From: Lucifuga dentata
Taxonomy: Eukaryota > Chordata > Actinopteri > Ophidiiformes > Bythitidae
Direction: 5' to 3'
Length of the DNA stretch: 64,000 nt
Assembly (NCBI GenBank): GCA_014773175.1
Contig: VXCM01001516.1
Span: forward strand, 36,303-100,302
Below, piece after piece: positions 32,861 to 45,599 of this stretch; position 1 is the stretch's first letter; each line of letters starts with the position of its first letter. The translations under genes were made by a program, and so were the position numbers. Under the pieces are notes generated by a model. The model worked only from the letters and a program-made list of their open reading frames with translations, did no database searches and had not been told where the DNA came from.

Positions 32861-32899
32861 TCCTGCGCCCGGTTGCGGTGGCAGTAGGAGGAGCTTGAC

Positions 32900-34150
32900 T
32901 TGGAGTCTCTCGACCAATCAGACATCTCCATTGATCACCGATGATTGCAGCAGGTGATAAAAGAAACGGACTGTTGCGTAGTTTATTCCTCTCATTTAGT
33001 AAATGTACATAAGGTCCACAAATTTAGGGAAAGCTCCTCCGAATATCACTTGAATTGATCTAGTTTATTTTATTTATTTATTCAATTAATTTATTTTATT
33101 TTATTGTTAAAAAAATTTTCAATATAAAAGCAGCTTTAACTTTTATGTTTTCTAAGGTTAAACTATATTTTAAAAAGCTTATTGTATATCTGATGAATTA
33201 CTGATCTGTGCAATTAAGTAACCAGACCAAGCTCAAGTTTGTATTTACTGATTTAGTTTAACAGTCCTCTGATTAAATATGTTCTAAAACTTTTAAAGTA
33301 TGTATATTGGCTATTGACAGAGATCTACAAACTTGAAGCAAACAACAAGGAATAAATTTATGTTTATTTATTTCGAAATAGTCTGCTGTGGCCTAAATCT
33401 ATATGATGTATATAACTTTATGTCACATTTACTGCGATCCAATTACCTAATGTTAATTTAACTTAATTCCAAAATTTAAATATAAGAACTAAGGTTAATT
33501 GGGTTTACAATTACCGGTAGGTTTCCTTGCTAAAAAAAAAAAAAAAANAAAAAAAAAAAACCCGATGATTTCCCACTATCACAAGTAAAGCACCATTATG
33601 AGATCACAATTACGTATATGACAGCAAGGAAGGGGATTCAACAAATACCAATCTCATGCCAGTGGATCCGATTTGCCAGCAGAGGGCATCCTGCTGCAAT
33701 TTATGAACAAAGTCTTATAGGGAGTTTTGTGAGGTCAAAAAAGAAAGAAAAAAGGTCAGGGAGTTTTCTTAATCAGTCCCTTGAGGAGATTTTTTTTCAC
33801 TCCACCCCACTGCTTACTCTCAGTTTCACAAAGACAGCTGTATGTTAAAATATTTTGCATTATTTTTATGCATCAATGCTTCCAAGAGTTTAAAGTCTAA
33901 AGTGAGAGTTTATTTGAATTGTTTTAATGGTCTGCATCAAGATGATGTTTCCAGTAGCTCTTCTTATCATGTTGGTCTTGCTAAGTCAGGGTGTGAAATT
34001 GGAATCATTTATCAAATATTGATAGATAATACATTAATGAATGAAATCTTTTCCTTACCCCATTCATCTATTCTTGGGAAAATAATCAAAGATGTTGTTA
34101 ATGCTATAGGCTGTTTCAGATTTTAAGAAAGACCTACAATTGTTTCACTT
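32900..34150. other. AT-rich spacer between REEP promoter and Ig V relic
   Basis: Very AT-rich, with an A-run broken by an N at 33548. The open frames at 33.6-34.1 kb have no recognisable domain. Confidence 0.5.
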
Positions 34151-34160
34151 GTTATTTCAG

Positions 34161-34340
34161 AGTCATCTGCCAACACATTTCTCACTCAGACTGAAAAATC
34201 CAAGTCTGTTGGTGTTGGAGGGACTGTGGTGTTGATCTCAGCTTAAGAAAGCTGGTCAGGCTTCAAAATGGAGCGTCAAAGCTAAACTCAGGAACTCCAT
34301 CTAAATTCAGTAGCAGTAAATTTGGCTCTCAAACTTTAAA
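34161..34340 (+). pseudogene. Ig light-chain V segment relic
   Basis: After a splice-acceptor-like TTATTTCAG, the sequence translates as SSANTFLTQTEKSKSVGVGG, the framework-1 start of a fish light-chain V. The reading then breaks (stop after VVLISA), and only short scraps resembling AGQAP and GTPSKFS follow in mixed frames. The start is closely similar to the minus-strand V at 60.9 kb ([14 protein letters not shown]). No leader exon or RSS is visible, so it is a truncated relic. Confidence 0.75.
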
Positions 34341-34740
34341 AATTTTATTGAATTTACAAAAGTTTCAGTTTGATATTGATTGTTTTTCTTCAGTGAATCA
34401 TGTAATTTTTTTTTCTTTTTGTCATCTTGCTTTAGTTTTCTTGAAGTGAGAAACACTTTTCCTGTAACAACTATTAAAGATTTTCCTAATAATTTTGCAT
34501 CATTTCAGACAATGTTACAAGAATGTGATATTGTGTGATGATGAAACAAAATAGAAATTATCAACTTTGAACAACCATTTTAAGCCAAGCATTGTGATTT
34601 TTCACCTGTATGTCTAATGTAAATATATTTTCCATAATTAGATCAGATGGTGTAAATAAAAGTTGTTTTTCCTGCTGGTTTTTGTCCCATGAAGCCTTCA
34701 GTCTGTAGAGAGCAGAGAAATCATTTCCATAGAGAGGAGG

Positions 34741-34790
34741 CTTTGCATCATCAGCTGATCCTCCAGTGAAGTGAGAAGGTTTATAGTCCT
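34741..34790 (+). promoter_or_regulatory. Ig V promoter: octamer-like and TATA-like boxes
   Basis: CTTTGCAT at 34741-34748 matches 7 of 8 bases of the Ig octamer ATTTGCAT. A TTTATAG box near 34779 sits about 70 bp before the leader ATG at 34851. Octamer, then TATA, then a short leader is the standard light-chain V promoter layout, which supports function of the V segment that follows. Confidence 0.6.
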
Positions 34791-34850
34791 GTGAGTTCAA
34801 CACTGCAGGACTCAGATGTGTCAGTGAACACAGCAGAAAGCAGCAACACC

Positions 34851-35321
34851 ATGACTCTCATCACCATCCTCATCTGGACGCTGGCCTGCTGCTGCTTTAC
34901 AGGTTCATTCACTCAGCAACACTTCAGACTTCCTGTGCTGCCTTTTCTCTGATTGATTTCTGTTCATCAATCAATGATTTGTTTCTGTCTGCAGGATGCA
35001 ACGGTCAGGTGACTGTGACTCAGCCTCCACTAGTGACATTTACTCCAGGATCCACTGTTACTATCACCTGTAAAACGAGCAGACCTGTTTATGTGGATAG
35101 CGACAATGATGAGTATATATTCTGGTATCAACAGAAATCTGGTCAGGCTCCAAAACTCCTAATAAGATATGCGAGCACACGTCTGTCAGACACTCCAGCT
35201 CGGTTTAGTGGCAGTGGAAGCAGCACTGACTTCACTTTGACCATCAGTGGAGTTCAGGCTGAAGATGCAGCAGTTTACTACTGTCAGAGTGAAAATGACG
35301 TAAAGTTTGCGGCTCTGTTCA
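34851..35321 (+). CDS. Immunoglobulin light-chain V segment, apparently functional
   Basis: Leader exon 34851-34901 ([17 protein letters not shown], donor GGTTCA-type) and V exon from about 34996 (acceptor TCTGCAG) to 35321. The V domain reads [20 protein letters not shown] then TCKTS with conserved Cys23, [15 protein letters not shown] (framework 2), [19 protein letters not shown] (framework 3) and AEDAAVYYC. It has no stop or frameshift up to the RSS. Framework signatures and the 12-bp RSS spacer point to a teleost kappa-like light chain. It is a germline V segment needing RAG rearrangement to a J. No J or C exon lies near it within the next 24 kb on either strand. The codons after Cys ([12 protein letters not shown]) are an unusually long germline CDR3 start. 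Confidence 0.92.
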
Positions 35322-35349
35322 CACAGTGATTTCTGGTCATACAAAAACC
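35322..35349 (+). promoter_or_regulatory. 12-bp-spacer recombination signal sequence
   Basis: Heptamer CACAGTG (35322-35328), a 12-bp spacer (35329-35340) and nonamer ACAAAAACC (35341-35349), all matching consensus perfectly. It directly follows the V coding end. Together with the 23-spacer signal seen at 59.4 kb this gives the kappa arrangement (V-12, J-23). Confidence 0.95.
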
Positions 35350-35449
35350 TCCTCAGTCAGACTGCAGAGACTCTGAGCTGTTACAGCAGGAACCAATTGC
35401 AGCTGCTGAAGGAGAAGGAACTCTGACACAGACCACTGAACACAAACCT

Positions 35450-36157
35450 CACCAAGCACAACAGTCTTCCATTCACACAATTATGTACTGCAGCACACAT
35501 TTTTCCATTATGAAACTTTGAAGTGACATATTTGACTTTAAAAGCTTTTACTTCCAAACTTAGTGGACACAACTTTGAAGAGGGTTCACTGTTCATCCGA
35601 AAGGCTTCTTCATTCTAACTGTAGCAGGAACAGTTGCATTTATTTCCACAGGCAGACACACCCACACCCACCAATGAGACGCTTTAGCCTCATTGTGGAA
35701 AGCAGTTGTGGCAGTTTTGCCTCACTGTGTGCAGCAGCGTTTCACCAAATCATCCCCACAGATGTGAGGAGCTGAGAAGGATGTGTAATTTCGGCCTAGG
35801 TCAGGGAAGTAACTGTGTTTTTTGTCTCTCCCTCCCAACCTATCAACATATTTTACCATAGATTTCAGAAAAACATCTAAATCAAGACAGTGGGAGTTCA
35901 CATTATTTATTGACACTGTATGCATAATTCAGATTGTTTCATTAATATGATCTATTGTGTCTGATCCACACACTGCAGATTTGTGAATCCTGGATATAGA
36001 AAAATCCTGCTCTTTAAACCACATTTTAAAGCTCATTCTTGTCATCACCATTACAACATTAAGTTGGGTTCCATATATAAAAATGAGAACTGGCATTCAT
36101 TCTCTTTTCCTGGAACAATAGAAGAGATCACATAAAACAGCTTCCTATGGTGTAGAT

Positions 36158-36221
<64 letters not shown>

Positions 36222-36308
36222 ATTAGCATATGACAAAAAAATCTTCCCAGATACAGAAGACAAAATATATTTGTGTGTACAGTACACGTGTGGGAATGTG
36301 TATCTGTA

Positions 36309-36362
<54 letters not shown>

Positions 36363-37925
36363 CTGTCCAGTACATCACTCAAGGCAGGGATTAAAGGTTA
36401 TTGGATTGGCTAAAGGTGACGTTGTCAGAAGAGAGCCAAGTTTGGATCTGTTCCCAGGTCGACATGGAAGCTGTGATGTCAACAGACGTAGGTCCACCCC
36501 AGAATTAACACGGCATGAAAACTACAAGCACTGGAAAAGACAGATAACTGTTCAGCTGATCGTTATTGCAGTTTATGAGTCCTCTTAACAGTTCAATTGG
36601 TTGTTGACATTTTGTAATTCCTTATTAACATTAATTTATCATACAACCATAAACAAATATATGTAAATCCTCCCTATGTGGTAGTTTAAAAGAATTTATT
36701 TCTGCATGGATAAGAACAAGAACATACAGTATATTGGTTTGCAGATGACACAGCACCAACACTTTCACCTCAACGACCTGTCAGCTTAAGTTCAAGCTAA
36801 GTACAAGTTCATTTGAAAGTGTCTGAAGGGCAAAGAGGTCAGTTAAAAGGACTTTAACACTTCTAAGTGCCCTGAGCCTTTACAGCAGAGCTGACATCAC
36901 ACAGCAAGGCCAAAGGATAAAAAACTGTGTAAATACTGATGGCTGATGCTGGTGTACTCCTGCACAGTACAGCTCCACATGTATACATGTGAAATCAAGC
37001 ATTACTGTAGTACTTAGAAAGCAACAAATATGGCAGGTAATATTTGAAATATTTCTAATAAAAGCAGATTGTTTTCACTAGCAATAAGGCATTAAAGCGT
37101 AACTGATCACCAAGCTGAAAAGCATTGTTTCATTGACCTCCTCTGGTTAAAAAAATTCAAGCCCAATGCACCTAAAGCAGCACCCAACCTTCAGTATGTT
37201 TACATCCGTTTAAGGCAATAAAAAGTTTTTTTTTTTTCCAGACATCATGTAAACACCATAATTTGACTGAAATGGGCATCGACATATGCTTACTTCAAGT
37301 AACAGACCTACGTAGATTATTGGATTATAAATCAATTCATTTAAAATCAGAATAAGTTATTTTGTTGACCCATTTGGAAAACAAACAGAACTCCTTTTAA
37401 CAAATGTTGATATAACTGTAAGCATAAGTAGAATAGACATCAAACCCAAAAAATAAATCAAACTGAGAATATGTGACATGTTGGTCATGTTTGGTGTTGC
37501 TATGACCTATGACCTATGCTATGATGTTCAAATGAATGAGAACTAATTTGATGACTGGTCATAAGAGCTTGTAGAGGTTTAAGTGAAAACACCAACAGTA
37601 TCTTGTGAATGGAATTACTTAGAGGCAGGTAGCAATAACTCATGTTAATCTGTGCTGATGTCAGGACTCTTAAGCCTGGGTGTCTTTGGAGGAGCCTCTG
37701 ATAGCATGGGAGAAAGATAATCCTTTTACCAGGAATCAATTAGTCAACACTTCCTCTCTTAGACTAGATGAGCTCTTCAGTGTGAGACTGGACTGACGTT
37801 TGATCAGATTTACTTGCTTGGATCTTGTGGAATACGTACTGTCTACCTCACCCACCTGGAGAGTCACTGGATAACACTAGGCAGGCATCCCAGACTTCTG
37901 GGATACTGAACAAGCCAGAATCAGG
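35450..37925. other. Spacer between the intact V segment and the glutamate transporter
   Basis: The first ~100 bp after the RSS is V-flanking sequence shared with 59.3 kb. The rest contains the GATA/GT microsatellites and otherwise unique AT-rich DNA. No J or C exon of a light chain is seen. The transporter promoter presumably lies just before 37.9 kb. Confidence 0.5.
36156..36359. repeat. (GATA)n and (GT)n microsatellites
   Basis: About 16 perfect GATA units (36156-36220) and a 49-bp GT run (36311-36359) separated by 90 bp of unique sequence. Confidence 0.95.
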
Positions 37926-40218
37926 ATGGGGTGGTCGGAGAAGTTGTTTCAGAATGTGGTTTCATTAAAAGTCAGGAACTATGTGAAGGACTACTGCAAA
38001 AAGAATGGACTGCTGACACTATCGGTCTTTGCTGTGGTGACGGGCTGTGTGCTTGGATTTCTCCTCAGATCGCTTAATTTGTCCACACAGGTATGGATGA
38101 ACGGATGGACAGATGGATGGGTGGGTGGATGGGTGGTCCAGGCTTTAAAAATGGGACTTACAATCTTCTATCATGTTTAAATAATGAAGTTAAGACAAGA
38201 TTCAGGTAGGACTGACAGTGATAAACTCAAGTTAAAGCCAGCCAGCCTCGATGAAGCAGAATGTCAGGTATAAAGTGGAAGTGAAGGCATCAAAAAGGAG
38301 CCTGCTAAAGTTCAGAAATGGTGAAAAATTGTACTCTATAGTATATATATTCTAATATGTGTGATAAAGAAATTTGAGTGTTTTGCAGTATTTTCAGTTG
38401 TCATTTCAGTCCAGTGTTCTTTCCATAGCTTTTGTTTCTGTTTCACAGGCTAAGATCTACTTCTTCTTCCCTGGTGAACTGCTGATGAGGATGCTAAAGA
38501 TGTTGATTCTGCCCCTCATCACCTCCAGGTAAAACAACAATCCTCACTTTTGTGTAATTGAAAGAAACACAAAATACAATAACAGAAAATGCTGCTGGTT
38601 TTTAAGTTGTTATGAAAATATTTAAAATGCTATTTTATTGCCACCTGAGAGGCAATATGGACTTTATCAACCACAAAATGTTCCATTAAAAACAAGAATC
38701 ACATATGTTCATCAAAGACACATTCAGGTTACCAAAAACAATACTGCTATGTCTGTAAAAACACAAACTATTTTAGCAATACATTGCGCCAGTCTCAGGC
38801 TTCATATGTTCAATACATCCCAAATACAAATTTATTATCACAAAAACAAATGAAACCACCTCCAAACTCATCAGCCAAGATGTACCTTAGACCAGTAAAC
38901 TGGCAGGCAGTCCTTCATAATTGATGAATTACCCTGACTCCATGCTCAATCTGCATTGATTGAAGCATATGAAGTGTCAGAGTATCAAACAAAGCAGGAT
39001 TCCTGACTGATGAACGAGTCAGAATTACTGATTTTACAGAATACTAGCCAAATCTAACAACTTATCAATTGAATGGATTACCATCCAACACATATCCCTT
39101 GCTCGTCCCATCCAGTCTCATGTCAGGCTTGTCAGCCATGGACACCAAGGCTAGCGGTCGGCTTGGAGTCCTTACCATCACCTACTACCTGTGGACAACC
39201 TTCATCGCTGTCATTGTTGGAATCGTGCTGGTGCTCATTATCCACCCGGGAACAGGCTCAGAGAAGGAAGGGCATCACGCCAGTTCAGGGCCTGTCATGA
39301 CCTCTGCTGATGCTCTGCTGGACCTGATCAGGTAGAAATTCACACACAAGAACTAATGAACAAGCATCTTCCTAAATATACAGAGTGAATCAGGGTTCAT
39401 CATACAGTACATCCACCGTAATGAAGCAACTATGAGGTACTCTGTATAGCTGACATCTAATTTATATTCAATTTCAAATTTAATTGAATGAGGAACAGAT
39501 GATGAACAGATTATATGTCTATTGTTAAAACACGATAAACAAAAATAGTCCAGTCAGACTTTTCTGATAATCAAATTTTCTGCATTTTACATTCTTGATT
39601 TTTTTTCTCTGGCTTATTAGTGTTGTTTTCAATGAGGATTTAAATCCATGAAAACCAGTAACAACCAATTATATGCGGTGTAGATCCCACTGTCCTCTCT
39701 AACAGGAAGCTCCTTAAGGGATCAGTTTGATCCGGTGTGCTGACATAATACCTTTCACATCAAAGCAAGTGGAAGACTGAATTAACCATCATCATTAACC
39801 ATCATTCTATAAAGACTCCTAAATATGTGCTTTTTTATGTTTCATTCCATTGTTTTGTGAATCCCAAGTAAAAACACAATTCTCTTAATGTGTTAAGCAT
39901 AAAATGAAGAACAGAGAAAAAATATGGTAAATCAAATAAAATTTCAACAAATTATAGTCAGTTAAAACAATCTGAAACAAATAAAAGAAAACCAGTCCTC
40001 TGATCACTTTCTGCACTGAATCTTCAAAAGAAAAGGTGAAGAAAAAAGTGCATGCCAAATAGTTGCAGCGTCACTCCTACACAGTAGGCAGCCTAAGAAT
40101 AAGGAGTCAGTTAATGCTATCTGCTAAGCCTGCACTTTCTTAAAAGGTCTTTGTGTGCTGTTAGGCTTTCTAACGTTGCAGTGTCTAGGTGCGTGTGTGT
40201 GTGCGTGTGTGTGTGTGN

Positions 40219-40253
<35 letters not shown>

Positions 40254-41055
40254 CAGGCTTACTGCAGGGCCTTCATGTCACAGGTCCAATAATACTTGCC
40301 TAAAATTAGACTGTGTCTGTTCTCTGTGAGCCAAGGGTCAGCTGTGTCTTGCTGTGCTCTTCCGTGTTTGTGTGCGTCAGTACCATTGTACAGATATAGA
40401 TTCTAAGAGCTTCCTGCATCAACCCACCTTGTTAACACACGTCTCTTATGTTTATTTGCGGAGTGTGAAAATTTAACAGATCTGGTTGGTCTTTATTAGG
40501 TTACTTTTTTGAACATTAACACAAAACTATAGGTTCATGCCAAAAAAAAAAAAAAAAANAAAAAAAAAAAAAAAAAGTGCATCCAGTAACACAAACCCAC
40601 AGGTCCTGAGATGAACTGAACATCTAGTTTTTGATTAATCCCTTTTAAAAAGGTTAACCCAACATGTTGGCATCAGCATTTGACATACCTAGATTAGCCC
40701 CACCCACAAAGTATAAGGGTTGCATTCGGTTCCACAATAGCACGTTGTCTTCCCTTGATGTCTTCTCTTCAGCGATGAAATCGGTAACATGCAAGAATTG
40801 AGCCCTTCTGCTCCTGAGCAAGGGGACGAGAGCAAGAGACCAACTGAAGTTGGAACCGAACAGCTCTCACAACCAATAAAAGGAAGTGTTGTCATAAACT
40901 TTAATTTGTTAACTTGAATTAAGGTGAATTAAAATTAGAAGCATGCTTTAGGCCTTTTAAAAAAAAAAAAACCAACAACTTCAACCTGTCCACAGTGTAG
41001 CATTGCTAATGAACAGACAACAGAGCTTTTTGGTAGGGGCCTCAAAAAGATATTA

Positions 41056-41098
<43 letters not shown>

Positions 41099-44000
41099 AA
41101 TGGCCTGTTTTCATTCAGTGTGCATGGACATGCTGCAAGGGACAGTAGAACTGGATCAATGTGCTTCTTTGCACATTGAATCATTGCAAAGGTTTCAAAA
41201 TAGAATTGAAAAGATAAGATAAATCCTCTTTAGTATTTGCCCCTTTGATATTTGCCCAGGCTGTTTATGTGTTTTATACAAAGGAAAGCAACAAATCTGT
41301 AGTTTTGATTTTATATTACACCACAGATATGATCCAGTACATTTTTTCTGTCTTTTATAGGAACATGATCCCATCAAACCTTATAGAAGTAACTTTTCAG
41401 CAGGTTAGTGAATGAAATTATAAAACTTGAAAGCTTTTCAGATCCCAAAGTGATAATAAAATGTTTGAGATTAAACTCATTATCTGTGGGTCATAATGTA
41501 TTCCATGATTAATTCAGGCATTAATTTGCAATTATTAACCAACTTTTATGGTTGTTCCCTTTTGTCCCATCTCAGTACAAAACAGAGCTGGTGCCTATTG
41601 TGCAGAACTCCAATATAAAAGAATCTCAGGCCAACTATGTGTATGTCATGCCCGATTATCACAACCCTAAACTGGGCCACCCAGTCTTCCTGGAGATCAC
41701 CCCTGCTCCTGACATCAAGTATAAGATTGTCCCCAGCAGCAGCAAGGGCATGAACGTCCTGGGGATTGTCATCTTTTCAGCCGCCATGGGTAAGACACAC
41801 AAATATAATTACATAATACACATGAATGTAACTTACATTTACCCCCTTACACACATTTAAGCACACAGACACCAACAAACAGGACATAAATTGAGGCTAA
41901 TTCTGTTTTCCTGTGCAGGTCTGCTGTTGGGAAAGATGGGAGAATGTGGAGCGCCACTAGTCAACGTGTGTCAGTGCATCAACGAGTGTGTCATGAAGAT
42001 CATTAATGCAGCTATGTGATAAGCTTGCACTCCCTTCTGTAAAATATTCTGCCAAAACTGGAAACACCACACAGTTTACAGAGATCAGTCAGATTATATC
42101 TAAAAATAATGTCACACAGCAATTCAGCGAAGAGTAATTAGTGTCGTCTCAACTGTTCTCTGTGTGAGCTGATTATATGACTGCAGGATGAGTGATCTGT
42201 TAGATTACATGTGCATGAAAGGAGGCACTCACATGAGATTACAGGCTGCTCAGTGCTAAATAACCTCATGGATGGCATAAGAAAAATAGAGCTGATGTTA
42301 TAGGGTAAAGTATGACCTCTTCTCTTCTCTTTAGGTATTTCCCCTTCGGCATTGTGTTTCTGGTGGCAGGGAAGATTCTGGATATGCACGACCCGGCTCA
42401 TCTGGGGGAGAAGCTGGGCATGTACTTCATGACGGTCCTGTCTGGTCTGTTTGTACATGGCCTTATCCTGCTGCCTCTATTCTTTTCCTTCTTCACTCAC
42501 AAAAACCCCTTCACCTATATCAGAGGGCTACTGCAGGCTCTTGTCATCGCACTGGCCACCTCATCCAGGTCAGTAGGGATCATTTTGGAATGTTTGTAGT
42601 GCAACCAGGAAAGATTGTGTGCCAATACTCAAGCCAGAAAATTACAAAAATAATTTTTATTCAAAATTGATTTATGGGTCCATCTCTTCCTCTGCAGCTC
42701 AGCCACTTTGCCTGTCACCATGAAGTGTCTTTTGGAGAACTGTGGACTGGACAGGCAGATCGCTCGCTTTGTGCTGCCGGTGGGAGCTACCATTAACATG
42801 GATGGGACAGCCCTGTATGAGGCTGTGGCAGCCATCTTTATCGCTCAGGTTAACGAGTATGACCTGGACTTTGGCCAGCTGGTGACTATTAGGTGAGAAT
42901 AAACTGCGTTTTTCTTCTACTCGCTTGCTCTCCCTGCTCTGCTGACATGATGACATGATGAAATTGTGTAAAGAACTGATTATCTTTTACATCCCTAACA
43001 CCAGCCATTTTTCATCAGTATAACAGCAACAGCAGCTAGTATTGGCGCAGCAGGGATACCTCAAGCGGGTCTGGTTACCATGGTGATTGTCCTGACCTCT
43101 GTGGGATTACCTCCTGCTGACATCTCCCTAATTGTGGCCATTGACTGGGTTCTGTGAGTCCCATTACAACTTTACATTCTACAATCGCATTAGTAGTTAA
43201 CTACAACTTTGTGCACAGCTTTGGAGTGTTGTGTTTATGTACTTATTTTCTCCATCCGATTCTCAGTGATCGTTTCCGGACAATGATCAATGTTCTTGGT
43301 GATGGCTTTGCAGCAGGGATCATGGCTCACCTATGTAGAAAGGACTTTGAGAAAGCAGGTGGTACTTCTGCTAACGCCACTGCAGCCAGTAATGGAGGAG
43401 GCCCCAAACGGGTAAGGAGAGAGAGGTTGGATATGTTTTTCATATATTTTATTTATGTGTTGGTTCCTATAAATCATGGCACTTGAAATGCTGGTTTTTA
43501 ATACATAAATGGATTTTTTTTTTTTTTTTTTTTTTTGGTCAATTGATTTGACATTTTGGGGCATTTTGGTCATTTTGGTGTGAGATAACTCAAGGAACCT
43601 GTGTACTAGCAAAGGTCTCTTGACCAAAATAGTTTCTTTACATCAACATTATTACATTAAACCCACATACCAAGACAACGCTCATTTTTGGAAATAAAAA
43701 AGAGAGCCCTGTTGATTTTTGTTCCAAATTTTTGGTCCATCTTTACAGTATTGACTAAAATAAAAAATATACTTAACAAACTCACACCATTTTTTCAAAT
43801 TTTTTAAAACTTTAAAAAATAATTTTAAATTTTTATTTATTCAGGTTAGGTCCACTGAGCACTGATGCTCTGTTGCATGAATGCCCTGCTCACATACTCA
43901 TACACATTCACGGCTGGAACCTGCCTAGTACAACCACATGCTTCTTTGCTGGCCCCTAAGCAGCCCCACAACAGTTTGGGATTAGGCACCTTGCTCAAGG

Positions 44001-44583
44001 GCACCTCAATGGTGGTAATGTGGGAGTCTGATATTTATTCACCTCACACCAGATCCCCACAATGGAAGGAGAAATCTGCCAGTCTGGGGACCAAACCAGC
44101 AACCTTTCAGTCACAAGTTAGCTTCTCTTACCTCTAGATGACCATTGCCCCAATTTTTAATGTTTTAATCTAAAGCAAAACTGGCTAGATTGGTTGTAAG
44201 TTAAAACAATAAATCACCTGCTGAAATTGTAGTGATTTTCACAAAGTAAAAAGTGAACAGTGTGAAACGAGTACTGTTAATCACTTCTTTTTTAGTTCCT
44301 CTGTGTTTTATGAAATTCCAGGGGACATTTTTCTCTGTGCAGCCATGATTCTTAACCCTGCTTTGATGTACGAACCTTGACTTTTGGTTGTTTCATGTAT
44401 AACTGCCTGAACTAACTATTGGTGTCTTTCCCACAGAGAGACACTATAATCTCCTTTAGCAATCAGAGTGTGGCACCATCCGAGGCACCGCTTATCACCC
44501 AGCGCTGTGATTGTGTATATGAGGTGGATGGAGACAACGTGCTGGAGAGATCCATACCGTGTTACAACCTCTACCAAGTCTGA
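37926..44583 (+). CDS. Excitatory amino-acid transporter, EAAT5/6/7-type (SLC1 family)
   Basis: Eleven exons on the plus strand: 37926-38090, 38449-38528, 39116-39331, 41361-41403, 41576-41789, 41919-42015 (or 42018), 42335-42568, 42698-42892, 43019-43153, 43267-43411 and 44437-44583 (stop TGA). All are phase-consistent and give 556-557 aa. The order of motifs matches SLC1 glutamate transporters: [18 protein letters not shown] (TM2), HP1 serine motif ATSSSSATLP across the exon 7/8 junction, [10 protein letters not shown] (TM7), [18 protein letters not shown] (HP2) and [12 protein letters not shown] (TM8, substrate Arg/Asp). The N-terminal [15 protein letters not shown] and the middle domain are closer to human SLC1A7 (EAAT5) than to SLC1A6. 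The C-terminus is different (ends NLYQV, not ETNV), so this is the fish slc1a7/slc1a8/slc1a9 clade; which member cannot be fixed here. It is a plasma-membrane Na+-coupled glutamate/aspartate carrier, and this clade is retina-rich. Intron 6 has an abnormal donor, described in the findings. An AATAAA at 45142 fits as the poly(A) signal. Confidence 0.94.
40192..40254. repeat. (GT)n microsatellite with N, transporter intron 3
   Basis: GT run broken by an N at 40218, ending in a short GCGCGC stretch. Confidence 0.9.
41061..41099. repeat. (AAAT)n microsatellite
   Basis: About ten AAAT units in intron 3 of the transporter. Confidence 0.9.
43850..44155. repeat. Fish interspersed repeat in transporter intron 10
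   Basis: CCTTGCTCAAGGGCACCTCA, ACCAAACCAGCAACCTTTCA and the ending CCTCTAGATGACCATTGCC mark an abundant teleost repeat. It lies in intron 10 of the glutamate transporter and is not coding. Confidence 0.55.
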
Positions 44584-45165
44584 GACGCTTTTACAACATT
44601 AACAGCAGAGAGCGCTGCCCCCTACAGCACATACATTCACCTGTCATGACTCAAGGGATCATCTAAGAGCCAAAACCTTTCATTGGGTTAGAGAATGTAA
44701 CTGACAAACACCAAGAGTTGTGGATTTGCAACCTAAATGTACTGTTTGAGTTTCAGGTCTTAAATTTACTTTGCTTGTGTTTATTTCAAACCAGAAACCT
44801 TCATTACTTGATGTGTTTTCATGCATGACTGCAGGACCTGACTGAGTGGGTTTTGTGAGAAAATGCAGTGAATTAAACAAAACAAGAAAAAAAAACAAAC
44901 ATAAATCACTCAGCAATCGCACAATTTTTTAATGCAACTACAGCCAGAATAATATGTTGTAATGGTAAATTGGAGGGAAATTAGTGTTAACTAGTGAGTT
45001 TCCATTAAGGTGAATTTGAGTTTAGTCTTGCTCAAAATGATCATGTGCTTTTATACTGTTTTTTTTTTTTTTTTTTTNTTTTTTTTTTTTTTTTTTGTGA
45101 CATCACTGTTCATATTTTCTTCTCTTTTGTTGAAATTTTCTAATAAACCCCCAGTTGAATTGAAA
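44584..45165 (+). other. Probable 3'UTR of the glutamate transporter
   Basis: AT-rich sequence directly after the transporter stop codon. It holds a long poly-T run broken by an N at 45078 and an AATAAA hexamer at 45142-45147, which is the best plus-strand poly(A) signal before the next repeat. No other gene is seen here. Confidence 0.5.
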
Positions 45166-45194
45166 GCACTGCAAATAACTGATTTTATTATTAG

Positions 45195-45305
45195 TTAGAA
45201 GCATAGTCAGTGATGTCCTGGGTTCAAACCTGACCAGGCTGGCTGAGGCGTGTGTGTGGAGTTGACATGTCTGCATTGATTCCCTCCCACCCCACCCCCA
45301 CCCCA

Positions 45306-45336
<31 letters not shown>

Positions 45337-45475
45337 AGCACAAATGTGAATGAGTGTAAATGCGGTTGTGTGTCTTGGCCTGATTTCCCAGTGCATGCTG
45401 GGATATGTTCTAGCCCCTTAAACCCTTGAACAGCCTATAACCTGCATAGAAAGAGAATGAGTGTTCATGAAACTA
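45195..45475 (+). repeat. Degenerate fish interspersed repeat between the converging genes
   Basis: GGGTTCAAACCTGACCAG, GTGTGGAGTTGACATGT, GTGAATGAGTGTAAATGC and TGCTGGGATATGTTCTAGCC follow the order of a very common teleost repeat. It is interrupted by a C-rich stretch and (CA)n at 45305-45333. It lies between the 3' ends of the transporter and elavl1. Confidence 0.55.
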
Positions 45476-45599
45476 GACAATTGCAGATGCTACTACAAAG
45501 GTTCTTATCTATTAGTTTTCATGCTATTGGCAGCATTTGTCAGTCCTTTATACTGTGATTTACTAAACTAATGCAGTACAAAAGCCCTGCAATAATTTT

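Noticed and set aside
33842..34126. 94-codon plus-strand frame as a leader or gene before the V relic
   Set aside because: No signal peptide-donor structure and no domain; AT-rich chance frame.
36051..36382. Minus-strand open frames of 78-84 codons
   Set aside because: They are translations of the GATA and GT microsatellites (SIYLSIYL, HTHTHT).
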